From Anaerolineaceae bacterium UBA5211 (GTDB lineage: Bacteria > Chloroflexota > Anaerolineae > Anaerolineales > Anaerolineaceae): a stretch of DNA of 64,000 nt. Under the pieces are notes generated by a model. The model was given only the letters and a program-made list of their open reading frames with translations. It was not told the DNA's origin and did no database searches. Position numbers and translations under genes: made by a program. The stretch is taken from NCBI GenBank assembly GCA_002412595.1, contig DHVJ01000034.1:12615-76614 (forward strand). The letters run 5' to 3'. Shown here one piece after another: positions 18,688 through 27,653 of the stretch (position 1 is its first letter; each line of letters opens with the position of its first letter).

Positions 18688-19534
18688 CCCGGGTTATTTC
18701 CTGTCTCTTAATTTCTTCTTCTGCCAGGTCCAACTCGGCTCTGCAGAGCATATCTTCCAACGTCAACGCATCATCAGGAAAAGCGCATAACCCCACAGCT
18801 ACCTCTGCGCCGATTGAAGAAGCAGCTTGATAGATTTTACTGATAACCCGATCTGATTCCACTTTATTTGTTTCAGGAGTAATGACAATAAAACGGCCTT
18901 TATCCGGCTGTTCGACCAGCATATCCGTACGGCGAATATATTCGCGTAAAGCACGCGCCAAGGATATCGAAACATAGCGGGAAATCATCGCCTCCTGAAC
19001 CTCGCGGACAGACTGATTCAGGATCATCTCTTGAGACCCCTTTAAGGGTTCCACCATAATCATGGTCAATGGATGGTTGTAACGGCGGCTGCGATAAATT
19101 TCATTGTTGATTGAATCAACCGCATCACGCAAATTGCTGGCGTGTTTGATTTCGGAGAAGGTGATATTTTCAACCGCTTTTTCGAAATCATCCATGTTAG
19201 CCCCAACCCAATGCGCAATAATCACACCCAGAGAAAACATGGTGAATTCAACCAATGTAATGTAACTATAATACCCACCCCAAAACGGAATAGCGCTATA
19301 CACGGTCAATTTCAAAATTAAATAGAGCGAATCCCAGATGAAAAGCAGCACCACAATGTTAAGGCGTCTCAAGGCCGTAAGCATGACTATAAACACCACA
19401 GCCAGGGTTGTCAGAATATAAACAAATGTATTGATATTGATTAATTCCTGATTTCCAATATCTATGCGCTCTAGATTAAAGAAGAATGCCAAGAATAAGA
19501 TCAATAAAATTATCGAAATGGGTAGTCTCTTCAT
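18656..19534 (-). CDS. Four-helix membrane protein with degenerate GGDEF domain (PelD-like predicted c-di-GMP receptor)
   Basis: This first gene of the polysaccharide operon encodes 292 residues. Four hydrophobic helices lie at about 8-20, 36-54, 60-80 and 92-112. The cytoplasmic half (about 115-275) has the shape of a GGDEF domain: NEIYRSRRYNHPLTMIMVEP at the first strands, REYIRRTDML, then QPDKGRFIVITPET where RYGGDEF should be. The GGDEF residues are replaced by about DKGRF, and the metal Asp by Glu. An I-site RxxD survives as RRTD, about ten residues upstream as in cyclases. Topology and the lost active site recall PelD, which binds c-di-GMP and switches on Pel export, but there is no GAF domain. 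I chose ATG 19534; a TTG one codon earlier is possible. Confidence 0.82.
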   Translation of the reverse strand: MKRLPISIILLILFLAFFFNLERIDIGNQELININTFVYILTTLAVVFIVMLTALRRLNIVVLLFIWDSLYLILKLTVYSAIPFWGGYYSYITLVEFTMFSLGVIIAHWVGANMDDFEKAVENITFSEIKHASNLRDAVDSINNEIYRSRRYNHPLTMIMVEPLKGSQEMILNQSVREVQEAMISRYVSISLARALREYIRRTDMLVEQPDKGRFIVITPETNKVESDRVISKIYQAASSIGAEVAVGLCAFPDDALTLEDMLCRAELDLAEEEIKRQEITRDDQGKDNNAE

Positions 19535-19647
19535 CAATTTTCCCGTTAAACTTAAAACAATCCTGTATATTAATATTATATACAGTTATTAATACAATAT
19601 TTGTGCCAAGATAATAATCTGGGTATTCAATATCAGGGCAAAGGGGT
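19535..19647 (-). promoter_or_regulatory. Leader of polysaccharide operon with AT-rich inverted repeat
   Basis: The gap upstream of the 13-gene operon contains an inverted repeat with 8-bp arms CTGTATAT and ATATACAG around a 7-base spacer (19563-19585). On the minus strand it includes a TATAAT at 19580-19575, but I see no good -35 at 17 bp. It may be an operator over a promoter. The gap follows a same-strand gene, so read-through is also possible. No strong terminator is seen in the gap. Confidence 0.4.
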
Positions 19648-21972
19648 TTATTTCAGGTTACCGATGAAGAGATCTACAACATCCGGGTCAAATTTTTTGC
19701 CTTTTTGTTCATTCAGATACTGGATTGCTTCCGTTTTTGTCCTGGCACGGTGATATGGGCGCTTGGAGGTCATTGCATCAAAAGTATCCACAACAGCGAA
19801 TATACGCGCCGGCAGGGGAATTTCCTCCCCTTTTAATCCCTGCGGGTACCCGCTTCCATCCCAATTCTCGTGGTGGCTGTAAGGAATATCCAGGGCATCC
19901 TCAAGCAACTTGACATTCGAGAGCAAATCGCGTGCGATTTGCGGGTGGCGTTTGATTTCTTGCCAATCCTGTTTGGACAAATCCCCCTTTTTTTGCAGAA
20001 TTTCATCCATGATGCCGATTTTCCCAATATCGTGCAACAACGCCCCACGTTCAATATCCGGCATACTGGATTCATCTACACCTAACTCACGTGCGAGCCG
20101 AAGTGTCTCATCGGTTACACGACGGATATGACCTGGGGATTCCATATCATGAAGTTCCAATGACTTTGACCAGGTCTCCAATGTGGTCCTAAACGATGTG
20201 GTTGCATTTTGCTGCATTTTTTGCAGCTCAGAATACTTTTTAAATGAATCGTATGCCACTGCTGCTTGAGTTGCCAGCGCTTCCAGAAAAGTCTCCCAAT
20301 CTCGATCCGGATAAAATTTCTTCCGGAAGAAAATTTCCAAAACGCCAATCGTATCCCCTTTAATATACATGGGATACGCGAAATAAGCTTTGAAATTTTC
20401 AACCTGCATATTTTTTCGAATAAACCACAGCGGATTTTCCTCGAGATCGTAAACGTAATGCCCTTTATTTTCCAGCAAAACTTTACCCGCCACACTGGTT
20501 GTTAGCGGAACACGAATAGTGTGGATCATTGGATCCATGAAACCCATTGCACTGACATATTCGAGGAGGTTTGTGGCTTTGTTGAGAATTAAAATATCCG
20601 CCGCCTCGCCCTTTAGTTCTTTACAAACCTGATCGAGGATAATCTTATTCACAACCTTTAAATCAAAATTTGAGGTTATAGCCTGGTCTATTGCATGCAA
20701 AGACTCTAAATGCCTCAGCTGCGTTTCAGTTTTTTCAAGCAAATTACTCCGTTCAATAGCAGGAACCAATATATCGGATATTGCTATCAAAACTTCCAAT
20801 TCAGGCTCTTTGAATTGCTTATCCCGCCCCAACACTAGCATACCGCTTTGATAGGAATCAATTAATAAAGGCAGAAAAACCATGAATCGGTTGGTTTTTC
20901 CAACCAATGTATTGCATAAATCCATCGAAGGTTTTTCACGGTCAAATAAGTAATACCTTTGATCTGTATGCGTAGATTTCTCAAAACATTCAGGAAAAGA
21001 CACTTCCTCTCCAACCAAACTTTTCCAACTGCCTTCGGCAAATTGAATCCTTGCCAAATTTCCTCGACTGGTAGGCAACAAAAGAGCAATGCAATCCACC
21101 CCGTAAATATCCTTGATTTTCTTAAGTAGATTTGGACAGAAATTGTTGATCCTCAATGCGTTCCGTAAAATTTCTCCGGTCTCAATAATTGCCTGCATCT
21201 GGAATTCCCGGATCTTTTTATCCGTAATATCCGCGACGTATCCTTCCAGTAATGTGGCAGTCGATTTCGAGACAATAGCATTTCCCTGTTCCCACATCCA
21301 TTTTTCCGTGTTATCGGCGGTAAGGATCCTATATTCCAATTGATAACGGGTGCCTTGTTTGATAGCTTTTTGGATTTCTCGATTAACCTTTTTGCGATCC
21401 TCCGGGTGAATAATATCTAAATAGGTAATCTTTTCTTTATGAATAAATTCCTCAGGTGTATAGCCCGTTAATTTTGTCACACCATCGCTCAGATACTCCA
21501 TCGTCCATTGTTCATCATTCCAACAGCGATAGATAAATCCTGGTAGATTACTGATCAAATTAGATAGTTGATTCTTTGCCTGATTGATCTGGTTGATCGA
21601 ATTCTGGCGTTTGTACGCTAATTGAATCAGAGTGCCCACCGATTTGCTACCAAGCGTACCTACCTGGATAAAACCCTGGGCATCATTCTGAACACTGTTT
21701 TCGACCAGTTTCTCCTCACCCGCAGACACAACCACGACAATACCAGTTTCTGGAAATATTTCCTTAACTATTTCCAGACAAGACACTCCTTCACAATCCT
21801 GCAAGTTGAGGCTTAATAAAATCAGGTTAAAATCAGTCGGGGATATTTTTCTGATAGCAGCGATGGAATCAGCTTCAATAAAATCAATGGAAATTTCCTT
21901 TAAAACATTAGCAACCCACTGTTTATTTTCACATTCACAGTCAACCAGCAGCGGTCTTATTTTTTCAGCCAT
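19648..21972 (-). CDS. Pseudo-receiver/PAS/GAF/HD-GYP protein, predicted c-di-GMP phosphodiesterase
   Basis: A 774-residue soluble sensor. The order is a receiver-like domain (5-120), a PAS domain (about 135-250, with LTGYTPEEFIH and IHPEDRKKV), two GAF domains (about 265-400 and 420-575) and an HD-GYP domain (about 605-770). HD-GYP residues are intact: HDIGK at 647, HHENWDGSGYP (GYP at 708-710) and ARIFAVVDTFDAMTS. Hydrolysis of c-di-GMP to GMP or pGpG is therefore expected. The receiver-like domain has Ser54 (LILLSLNL) where the phosphorylated Asp should be, so it is probably not phosphorylated. It overlaps the upstream GGDEF gene by 16 bases, so a synthase and a hydrolase are co-expressed. 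Confidence 0.9.
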   Translation of the reverse strand: MAEKIRPLLVDCECENKQWVANVLKEISIDFIEADSIAAIRKISPTDFNLILLSLNLQDCEGVSCLEIVKEIFPETGIVVVVSAGEEKLVENSVQNDAQGFIQVGTLGSKSVGTLIQLAYKRQNSINQINQAKNQLSNLISNLPGFIYRCWNDEQWTMEYLSDGVTKLTGYTPEEFIHKEKITYLDIIHPEDRKKVNREIQKAIKQGTRYQLEYRILTADNTEKWMWEQGNAIVSKSTATLLEGYVADITDKKIREFQMQAIIETGEILRNALRINNFCPNLLKKIKDIYGVDCIALLLPTSRGNLARIQFAEGSWKSLVGEEVSFPECFEKSTHTDQRYYLFDREKPSMDLCNTLVGKTNRFMVFLPLLIDSYQSGMLVLGRDKQFKEPELEVLIAISDILVPAIERSNLLEKTETQLRHLESLHAIDQAITSNFDLKVVNKIILDQVCKELKGEAADILILNKATNLLEYVSAMGFMDPMIHTIRVPLTTSVAGKVLLENKGHYVYDLEENPLWFIRKNMQVENFKAYFAYPMYIKGDTIGVLEIFFRKKFYPDRDWETFLEALATQAAVAYDSFKKYSELQKMQQNATTSFRTTLETWSKSLELHDMESPGHIRRVTDETLRLARELGVDESSMPDIERGALLHDIGKIGIMDEILQKKGDLSKQDWQEIKRHPQIARDLLSNVKLLEDALDIPYSHHENWDGSGYPQGLKGEEIPLPARIFAVVDTFDAMTSKRPYHRARTKTEAIQYLNEQKGKKFDPDVVDLFIGNLK

Positions 21973-23411
21973 GAAATTTGATCATCCGAAAAAATCTTGT
22001 ATCGTGTTGATGTACCTTTTATTAAATAAAGCGTTTTATCAGCCGCTTTCATTAAATCTTCCAGACTATTCCCATGAATAGGAAAAATAGAAGCACCCAT
22101 GCTGGCACTGATTTGAATTTCCTTTTCCTCTAATTCAATTTTTTCCTGAAATGCAGAGGATACCTTTTCCATAACCCGTAAAACGTCTCCTTTGTTTTGG
22201 ATCTCTTCTGCAAGTATTGCAAATTCGTCCCCACCGATCCGCGCACAGGTATCCGTTCCACGCACAGCCATCGTGAGACGTTTTGCTACCTCGATCAGCA
22301 CACCATCACCTAATAGATGTCCATGAGTATCATTGACTATTTTAAAACGGTCCAAGTCAATCGAAATGATGGCAAAATTCTTGCTGCTCCTTTCAGAGCG
22401 TGCCTGCGCCTGACGGAAGCGGTCTTCAAATAATAGGCGGTTAGGTAAATCGGTCAGATAATCGTGCGTAGCCAGATAGATTAATTTTTCTTCCGTTACC
22501 TGTCGCGATATTGCCGCTCCCAATATTTTCGCCGCAGTTCTTAACGCATCAACTTCAACTTGCAGCCATTTATTATGGTGCGCACATTGGTCAAAACCAA
22601 TGAATCCCCACCAGGTATGATCGATAAAAATCGGAACATATATTAATGATTTCACACCCAGTTTCATTAATAAAGGCTGTTCCTGGGACGGCAGATCTTC
22701 CACGTCCCCATGAACCACTCCCCCTGCCTGCATAATATCAACCCAACGCCCAAACCCTGCTCTAACGTAATTTACCCCTTCTGCGACCGTGGCAGTTTTC
22801 GTAACGTGTACAGTTTCGTTTACCCATTCTGCCTTGAATTCGCCGCGGAGTGAACCATCCTGATCTTTAATATTCGAGAATACGTAAACCCGGTCTGATC
22901 GGGTTGCATTCCCCAGAGAAGCCAGAACTTCGTTGAGATACGAACGCCAATCCGACTGGGTCAGAAAAATTTCTGCGGCATTATTGACCGCTTCTAGAAT
23001 CTCATCGCGCATCCGAATCTCATTTTCAATGTTTTTACGTTCAATTGCCAAAAGAATTGTCTGCGTAATCATCTGTGAATCCAGATAATCCTTTCGAACA
23101 ATCTGCTGTACATTGTTTTTTATCGCATTAATGGAAAATTTATTCTCGGAATGAGTCAACACGATAAGCGGTATATGCGCACTGACTGAACAAATGCGTT
23201 CTGCAGCAGTTATACAATTCTCCCCTGCAGATATATCCAGAATTATTGAATCATAATCCTTTGAATGAATCTCACCCAAAGCTTTTTCAACACTGTGAAC
23301 CTGGTTGATTTCGAAATTTATACCCTCTTGATTCTGCAATAGATTATGTAGATAAACATCGTAGTTTTTGTCGTCAGAAATCAACAGGATCTGTTTTGTT
23401 GACCCCATCAT
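21957..23411 (-). CDS. Receiver/GAF/GGDEF diguanylate cyclase
   Basis: A 484-residue response-regulator-type diguanylate cyclase that would make c-di-GMP from two GTP. A receiver domain (7-125) keeps the phospho-acceptor Asp59 (SIILDIS) and the DD pair near residue 13. A GAF domain follows (about 150-310), with WWGFIGFDQC. The GGDEF domain (about 320-475) has DLPNRLLFEDR, IDLDRFKIVNDTHGHLLGD and a canonical GGDEF at 393-397. An RxxD I-site (RGTD, 384-387) predicts product inhibition. It is first in a two-gene operon with the HD-GYP gene. A consensus-like promoter lies upstream (23541-23569). Confidence 0.92.
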   Translation of the reverse strand: MMGSTKQILLISDDKNYDVYLHNLLQNQEGINFEINQVHSVEKALGEIHSKDYDSIILDISAGENCITAAERICSVSAHIPLIVLTHSENKFSINAIKNNVQQIVRKDYLDSQMITQTILLAIERKNIENEIRMRDEILEAVNNAAEIFLTQSDWRSYLNEVLASLGNATRSDRVYVFSNIKDQDGSLRGEFKAEWVNETVHVTKTATVAEGVNYVRAGFGRWVDIMQAGGVVHGDVEDLPSQEQPLLMKLGVKSLIYVPIFIDHTWWGFIGFDQCAHHNKWLQVEVDALRTAAKILGAAISRQVTEEKLIYLATHDYLTDLPNRLLFEDRFRQAQARSERSSKNFAIISIDLDRFKIVNDTHGHLLGDGVLIEVAKRLTMAVRGTDTCARIGGDEFAILAEEIQNKGDVLRVMEKVSSAFQEKIELEEKEIQISASMGASIFPIHGNSLEDLMKAADKTLYLIKGTSTRYKIFSDDQISWLKK

Positions 23412-23527
23412 TTTTCAATCCTGTTTATGAATACCCTCTAGGTTTATAAGAAACTTTTTAAGCCGATACAGTGACACCGAACCGGCCCTCCTTCTACTAT
23501 CGATTTGAAATCACCTTACCCCTTCCC

Positions 23528-23552
23528 CTTTTGTATAATGATTATACAGAAG
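23528..23552. promoter_or_regulatory. Operator-like palindrome over the -10 box
   Basis: The 17-bp core TGTATAATGATTATACA (23532-23548) is a perfect inverted repeat around a single G. With flanks, 25 bp pair with a single mismatch. Part of the symmetry comes from the TATAAT box itself. The binding protein is unknown. Confidence 0.5.
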
Positions 23553-23569
23553 GAAAATACATTTTTCAA
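23541..23569 (-). promoter_or_regulatory. Sigma70-type promoter of GGDEF/HD-GYP operon
   Basis: On the minus strand, TTGAAA (23569-23564) and TATAAT (23546-23541) are 17 bases apart. The expected transcript start near 23534 leaves a leader of about 120 bases before ATG 23411. A palindrome covers the -10 box, which fits repression by a dimeric regulator. Confidence 0.6.
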
Positions 23570-23774
23570 TAGTCGTCATTTATTGTAGTTTTTGTAAAAT
23601 TTACATATTCTTTTACATTGATATGAATGATAATAAATGTTGAGCCATTGGTCAGTTAGATTGAAAGATAACTTGAGCATAAATAATAAAACTTTTTACG
23701 GTTTTTAAATATAAAATAACAATATATCCACTATTCAGTTTACCCACTTTTATAATTTTCAGCACAGGAACAGC

Positions 23775-26700
23775 ATGAATATTCAAATAAAGCAGAGGGT
23801 TGGAGCCAATTTTGCCACTGTCCTTTCCATTTGTTTACTCCTAAGCTTTAATCTCATCGGTTTGAAAAATGAACTTCTTTTCCATTTTTTAATAGAAACC
23901 ATAACCATAATCCTATGCAGCTGCCTCTTCGCGATTGTTTGGCTGCTGCGAGAAAAAATCGATAATGGATATTTTACGGTTTTGGGAATCGGTTTACTCT
24001 TTTCATCCTACTTCGACATGCTGCACATCTTAACTTTTGAAAAGATGCCAATTTTCCCTGAGTTGAACCTGAATCATTCATTTTATTTTTTCCTGGCAGG
24101 CAGGTTTCTTCAAGCAGCAACCCTTGCAATTGCGCCAACCTTTGTTGGAAAAAGAACAAAAGACAATCTGGTTCTCTTAATTTACAGCTTGTTCAGTGTG
24201 CTTGTATCGCTGGCAATACTACACTTAGATTTACCCGCATTAATTTCCCCAACTGGAAATCACACAATTGTTAGAAACACAATTGATTTTACAGTTATTA
24301 TTATTCTGGTATTTGCACTCTTTCTCGTCTATAAAAAGAGACCCTATTTCGAAAAGAAAGTCTTTTTATATTTTCTTGGATCTACTATTTTAGCAATTAT
24401 TAGCGGAATTGTCATTTCGCTGAATACGAATGAAACCCATTTGATCAGCATTGTAGGATTAAATCTCAGGCTGGTGGCTTATTTCCTGATATTCCAAACC
24501 CTACTTGTAACGGGAATCTCCAAACCGCAGGAAGTTTTTTATCATGGTTTACAGACCAATTGGGAAGAACTGCAAAACTTGATCGATAATCTAAGTGAAG
24601 GTATCTGTATCATCGATCAACAGGGGAAATTTATTTTAAGCAACCCCGCAGCTGATCGGATATTTGGAAATAATACCAGTAAGGTAACCGACCACAATTT
24701 CAGTGAGTTCTTGTCCAATAAACAACAGAAAATTAATTCCAACGAAAAAACCAAAGTTAAAAATACAATTTCAAATTCTTATGAACTGGAAATTGATGAT
24801 TTCAATCATCGGAAACACACATTAATGGTATTTTCATCCCCCCGAATTATAGACGGCAATCCGAATGGGGAATTTCTCATTTTCCACGACATCTCCGAAC
24901 ACAAGTCCAACCAGATCAAATTGGAAGAAGCCGGTAAGGTATATCAAACCCTGTTTATGGATGCCCCCATTCGCATTTGGGAGATGGATTATTCCAAGGT
25001 GAAGGAAAACATCGATCAATTACAAGAAGAGGGAATAACAAATCTTCAAATTTACTTTAACCAGCACATGGATATCGTTAAATATTTAGCCAGTCTGGTA
25101 AAAATCAAGAATTACAACAAATTTGTTCAAAAAACTTATACTGCGGAAAATCCGGAAAAACGAATTGAATCGCTCACAGAAATATTTTGGGAGAAATCGT
25201 ATCCGTCCTTTATCCAGGAGTTAATTGCAATTGCCAATCACAAAAATGAGATTAATTTCGAAATGACCAGCAAAACACTTCAAGGTGAAATCCGATACAG
25301 CATTATTAATTGGTCTGCAATTTTAAGTGACAGTAAAGATTATTCCCGAGTCATTATTTCAGCCGATGATATAACCGATCGGGAAAAATCACGATTGGAA
25401 TTACAAAGCAGTGAAGAAAAATTCAGATTGCTGGCCAAATATTCAGAAGTAGGTATTAGCTATTTTGATTTGCAGGGGAACGTCCTTTTCCACAACGAAA
25501 AAGTTATGGAGCAATTAGGCAGAAAGAATGAGAATGATATTGGTAAAAATATCTACTCTCTTTATGGAGAAGAGATCGCTGAAAGAACTATCAGCAGAAT
25601 AAAAAAGGCTGCCAGAACCGATCAAACTGCAATTTTCGTGGATAGCCTGAAAGTTGAAGGAAAGCAGAAATGGTTTTCAACGACTTACACGCGTATATTG
25701 GATGAGCAGGATCAATGCACCGGTATCCAAATCATCTCACACGATGTTACCCAGCAAAAAGAGCTGGAATCTCAGCTGGAATCGCTGGCAAGGTTTCCCC
25801 GTGAAAATCCCAACCCGGTGATGCGCTTATCCAAAGGTGGCACTGTTTCCTACTGCAACGAAGGCGGGCTTCCAATTTTAGAAGTTTGGGATTGTAATGA
25901 AGGCGGTCAGGTTCCAGAGGCTATCTCAGCCATCATCCATAATTGCTTGGATTCAAATAACCCAGAATTAATCGAAGTGAATGTCGGTGACCGCATTCTC
26001 AGCCTGCATCTGTCACCAAGTACAGAAATGGATTATGTAAATATATACGGCCGCGATATCACTGATATAAAAAAAGCTGAAAAAGAGCTCTTGAAATACT
26101 CCAAAGATCTGGAATTAATCGTGGAAGAGAAAACAGATGAGTTGCTCAAAGCCCAGGACCGTCTTGCCAGGCAAGAAAAATTGGCTGTAATGGGGCAGCT
26201 GGCCAGCGGAGTAGGCCATGAGTTGCGCAATCCTTTGGCAGTCATCAATAATGCCGTGTATATGCTGAAGCTGGGTTCCGATCAAAAATCTGATACATCA
26301 GATGAATATCTGGATATTATCGATCAGGAAGTTGCCTCCGCTAACAAGATCATTACAGATCTGTTGACTTTTGCCCGCATCAAACCGGCCAATCTCATTC
26401 CTACAGATGTTCGCACCAGTTTAGAAGAAATTATTAAAAAGTTTGTTCCACCGGAAAATGTGCGAGTGGAAATCAATCTATCTAAAAATCTACCGTTGGT
26501 TAATGTTGACGACAAACAAATTGAACAAGTCATGGCAAATTTAATTACTAACGCATACCAGGCCATTCCGAAAAGCGGGCAATTGACAATTACCGATAAA
26601 GTTGAAAAGAAAATGCTGCGGTTAGATTTTACGGACACCGGTATTGGCATTCCTCCTGAGAATATGGAGAAGATATTTGAACCTTTGTTTTCCACCAAAT

Positions 26701-26825
26701 CAAAAGGTATAGGATTAGGTCTCACTATCTCGAAAATGCTCGCTGAAGCCAATGGCGGAAAAATCAAGGTCAAAAGTACGCTTGATAAAGGTTCTACTTT
26801 TTCATTGTATTTACCTTTTGAATAA
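23775..26825 (+). CDS. MASE3/multi-PAS sensor histidine kinase
   Basis: A 1016-residue membrane kinase. The N-terminal 250 residues form about seven helices of the MASE3 type (FDMLHILTFEKM is typical of this membrane sensor). Then come four PAS or PAS-like domains: about 265-375 (LIDNLSEGICIIDQQGKFI), 385-545, 550-660 (EVGISYFDLQGNVLFHNEK) and 665-765. A coiled coil leads to HisKA with His815 in SGVGHELRNPLAV, and a HATPase domain with NAYQAIP, DTGIGIPPENMEKIFEPL and GIGLGLTISK. The ligand is unknown. The response regulator 60 bases downstream is the likely partner; the operon continues with HD-GYP and GGDEF genes. Confidence 0.93.
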   Translation: MNIQIKQRVGANFATVLSICLLLSFNLIGLKNELLFHFLIETITIILCSCLFAIVWLLREKIDNGYFTVLGIGLLFSSYFDMLHILTFEKMPIFPELNLNHSFYFFLAGRFLQAATLAIAPTFVGKRTKDNLVLLIYSLFSVLVSLAILHLDLPALISPTGNHTIVRNTIDFTVIIILVFALFLVYKKRPYFEKKVFLYFLGSTILAIISGIVISLNTNETHLISIVGLNLRLVAYFLIFQTLLVTGISKPQEVFYHGLQTNWEELQNLIDNLSEGICIIDQQGKFILSNPAADRIFGNNTSKVTDHNFSEFLSNKQQKINSNEKTKVKNTISNSYELEIDDFNHRKHTLMVFSSPRIIDGNPNGEFLIFHDISEHKSNQIKLEEAGKVYQTLFMDAPIRIWEMDYSKVKENIDQLQEEGITNLQIYFNQHMDIVKYLASLVKIKNYNKFVQKTYTAENPEKRIESLTEIFWEKSYPSFIQELIAIANHKNEINFEMTSKTLQGEIRYSIINWSAILSDSKDYSRVIISADDITDREKSRLELQSSEEKFRLLAKYSEVGISYFDLQGNVLFHNEKVMEQLGRKNENDIGKNIYSLYGEEIAERTISRIKKAARTDQTAIFVDSLKVEGKQKWFSTTYTRILDEQDQCTGIQIISHDVTQQKELESQLESLARFPRENPNPVMRLSKGGTVSYCNEGGLPILEVWDCNEGGQVPEAISAIIHNCLDSNNPELIEVNVGDRILSLHLSPSTEMDYVNIYGRDITDIKKAEKELLKYSKDLELIVEEKTDELLKAQDRLARQEKLAVMGQLASGVGHELRNPLAVINNAVYMLKLGSDQKSDTSDEYLDIIDQEVASANKIITDLLTFARIKPANLIPTDVRTSLEEIIKKFVPPENVRVEINLSKNLPLVNVDDKQIEQVMANLITNAYQAIPKSGQLTITDKVEKKMLRLDFTDTGIGIPPENMEKIFEPLFSTKSKGIGLGLTISKMLAEANGGKIKVKSTLDKGSTFSLYLPFE

Positions 26826-26885
26826 AATTTTATTTCTTCTCGGGATGGGATAGAATGATATTGGATGATTGAGTATAGGATTGCT

Positions 26886-27641
26886 ATGAGTACAAAACCA
26901 TTAAATATTCTGGTCGTTGATGATGATAAAAACTTTGCGCACACATTATGTGCAATTCTCATAAACGAAGGATATGAATGCAAGCATGTCCATTCAGTTG
27001 AAGAAGCTCTAGAAATCTTGGGTATCAATCATTTCGATTGCGTCCTCTCAGATGTAAAAATGCCTGAAAAAAGTGGGGCTGATTTCTATTACGAAATCAA
27101 AGACAAGTACCCCAATCTTCCCTTTATCTTAATGACCGCATATACATCCAGTGAAATCATTGACGATGCCATTCAATCTGGCGTGATTAAAGCGATCCAA
27201 AAGCCAATCAATATTCAGGAGTTCTTGCGCTTCTTTGCAAACCTCAATCAGAATTTAAAAGCAGCGGTCGTGTGCGAAGAGCCGCAGGTTTGTACTTTCC
27301 TCCAAAAAATATTTGAAAATGACCGTTTTACATTTACAATTTATAAATCAATTCAATCGTTAATTGCGTCAAAGCCTTTGGAATACTCAATTGTTTTTAT
27401 CGACTCACACGATTATTGCGAACATTTTTCGCAAGACACCCAGGATTTGCTGGATTATCTTCCCGAACGCACAATTGTCATAATTTGTGATTACCAAATG
27501 GCTGCCAACGAGGATAAAGAGGAAACCTTCCAAAATAAATTGAACCTGATTATCCTCCCCAGAGAAAAAAAACTTTATCAAAATATCAATTATTTACTTG
27601 AAAAAGAATATTATCAACACGCAAAGAATTTGATCCAATAG
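26886..27641 (+). CDS. Response regulator: receiver plus degenerate second domain
   Basis: A 251-residue protein. The first 120 residues are an intact receiver: VDDD at about 11-14, Asp56 in VLSDVKMPEKSG, the Thr in LMTAYTS and the Lys in AIQKPINI. The second half (about 125-250) looks like a receiver fold without its acid residues (AAVVCEEPQVCTFLQKIF, YSIVFIDSHDYCE), so it may be a dimer or partner interface. There is no DNA-binding domain. I prefer ATG 26886 because AGGA lies 5 bases upstream; an in-frame ATG at 26865 lacks one. It is probably phosphorylated by the kinase upstream and passes the signal to the next proteins, as in a phosphorelay. Confidence 0.85.
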   Translation: MSTKPLNILVVDDDKNFAHTLCAILINEGYECKHVHSVEEALEILGINHFDCVLSDVKMPEKSGADFYYEIKDKYPNLPFILMTAYTSSEIIDDAIQSGVIKAIQKPINIQEFLRFFANLNQNLKAAVVCEEPQVCTFLQKIFENDRFTFTIYKSIQSLIASKPLEYSIVFIDSHDYCEHFSQDTQDLLDYLPERTIVIICDYQMAANEDKEETFQNKLNLIILPREKKLYQNINYLLEKEYYQHAKNLIQ

Positions 27642-27653
27642 AGATTAACAAAC

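Larger units (their letters stand above)
23412..23774. other. Divergent intergenic region between two signalling operons
   Basis: This 363-bp AT-rich gap separates the minus-strand GGDEF/HD-GYP pair from the plus-strand histidine-kinase operon. It holds the palindrome and minus-strand promoter listed separately (23528-23569). I find no open frame with a ribosome site. A plus-strand promoter is expected between about 23640 and 23760, where TATAAA-like stretches occur, but none can be picked with confidence. Confidence 0.5.
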
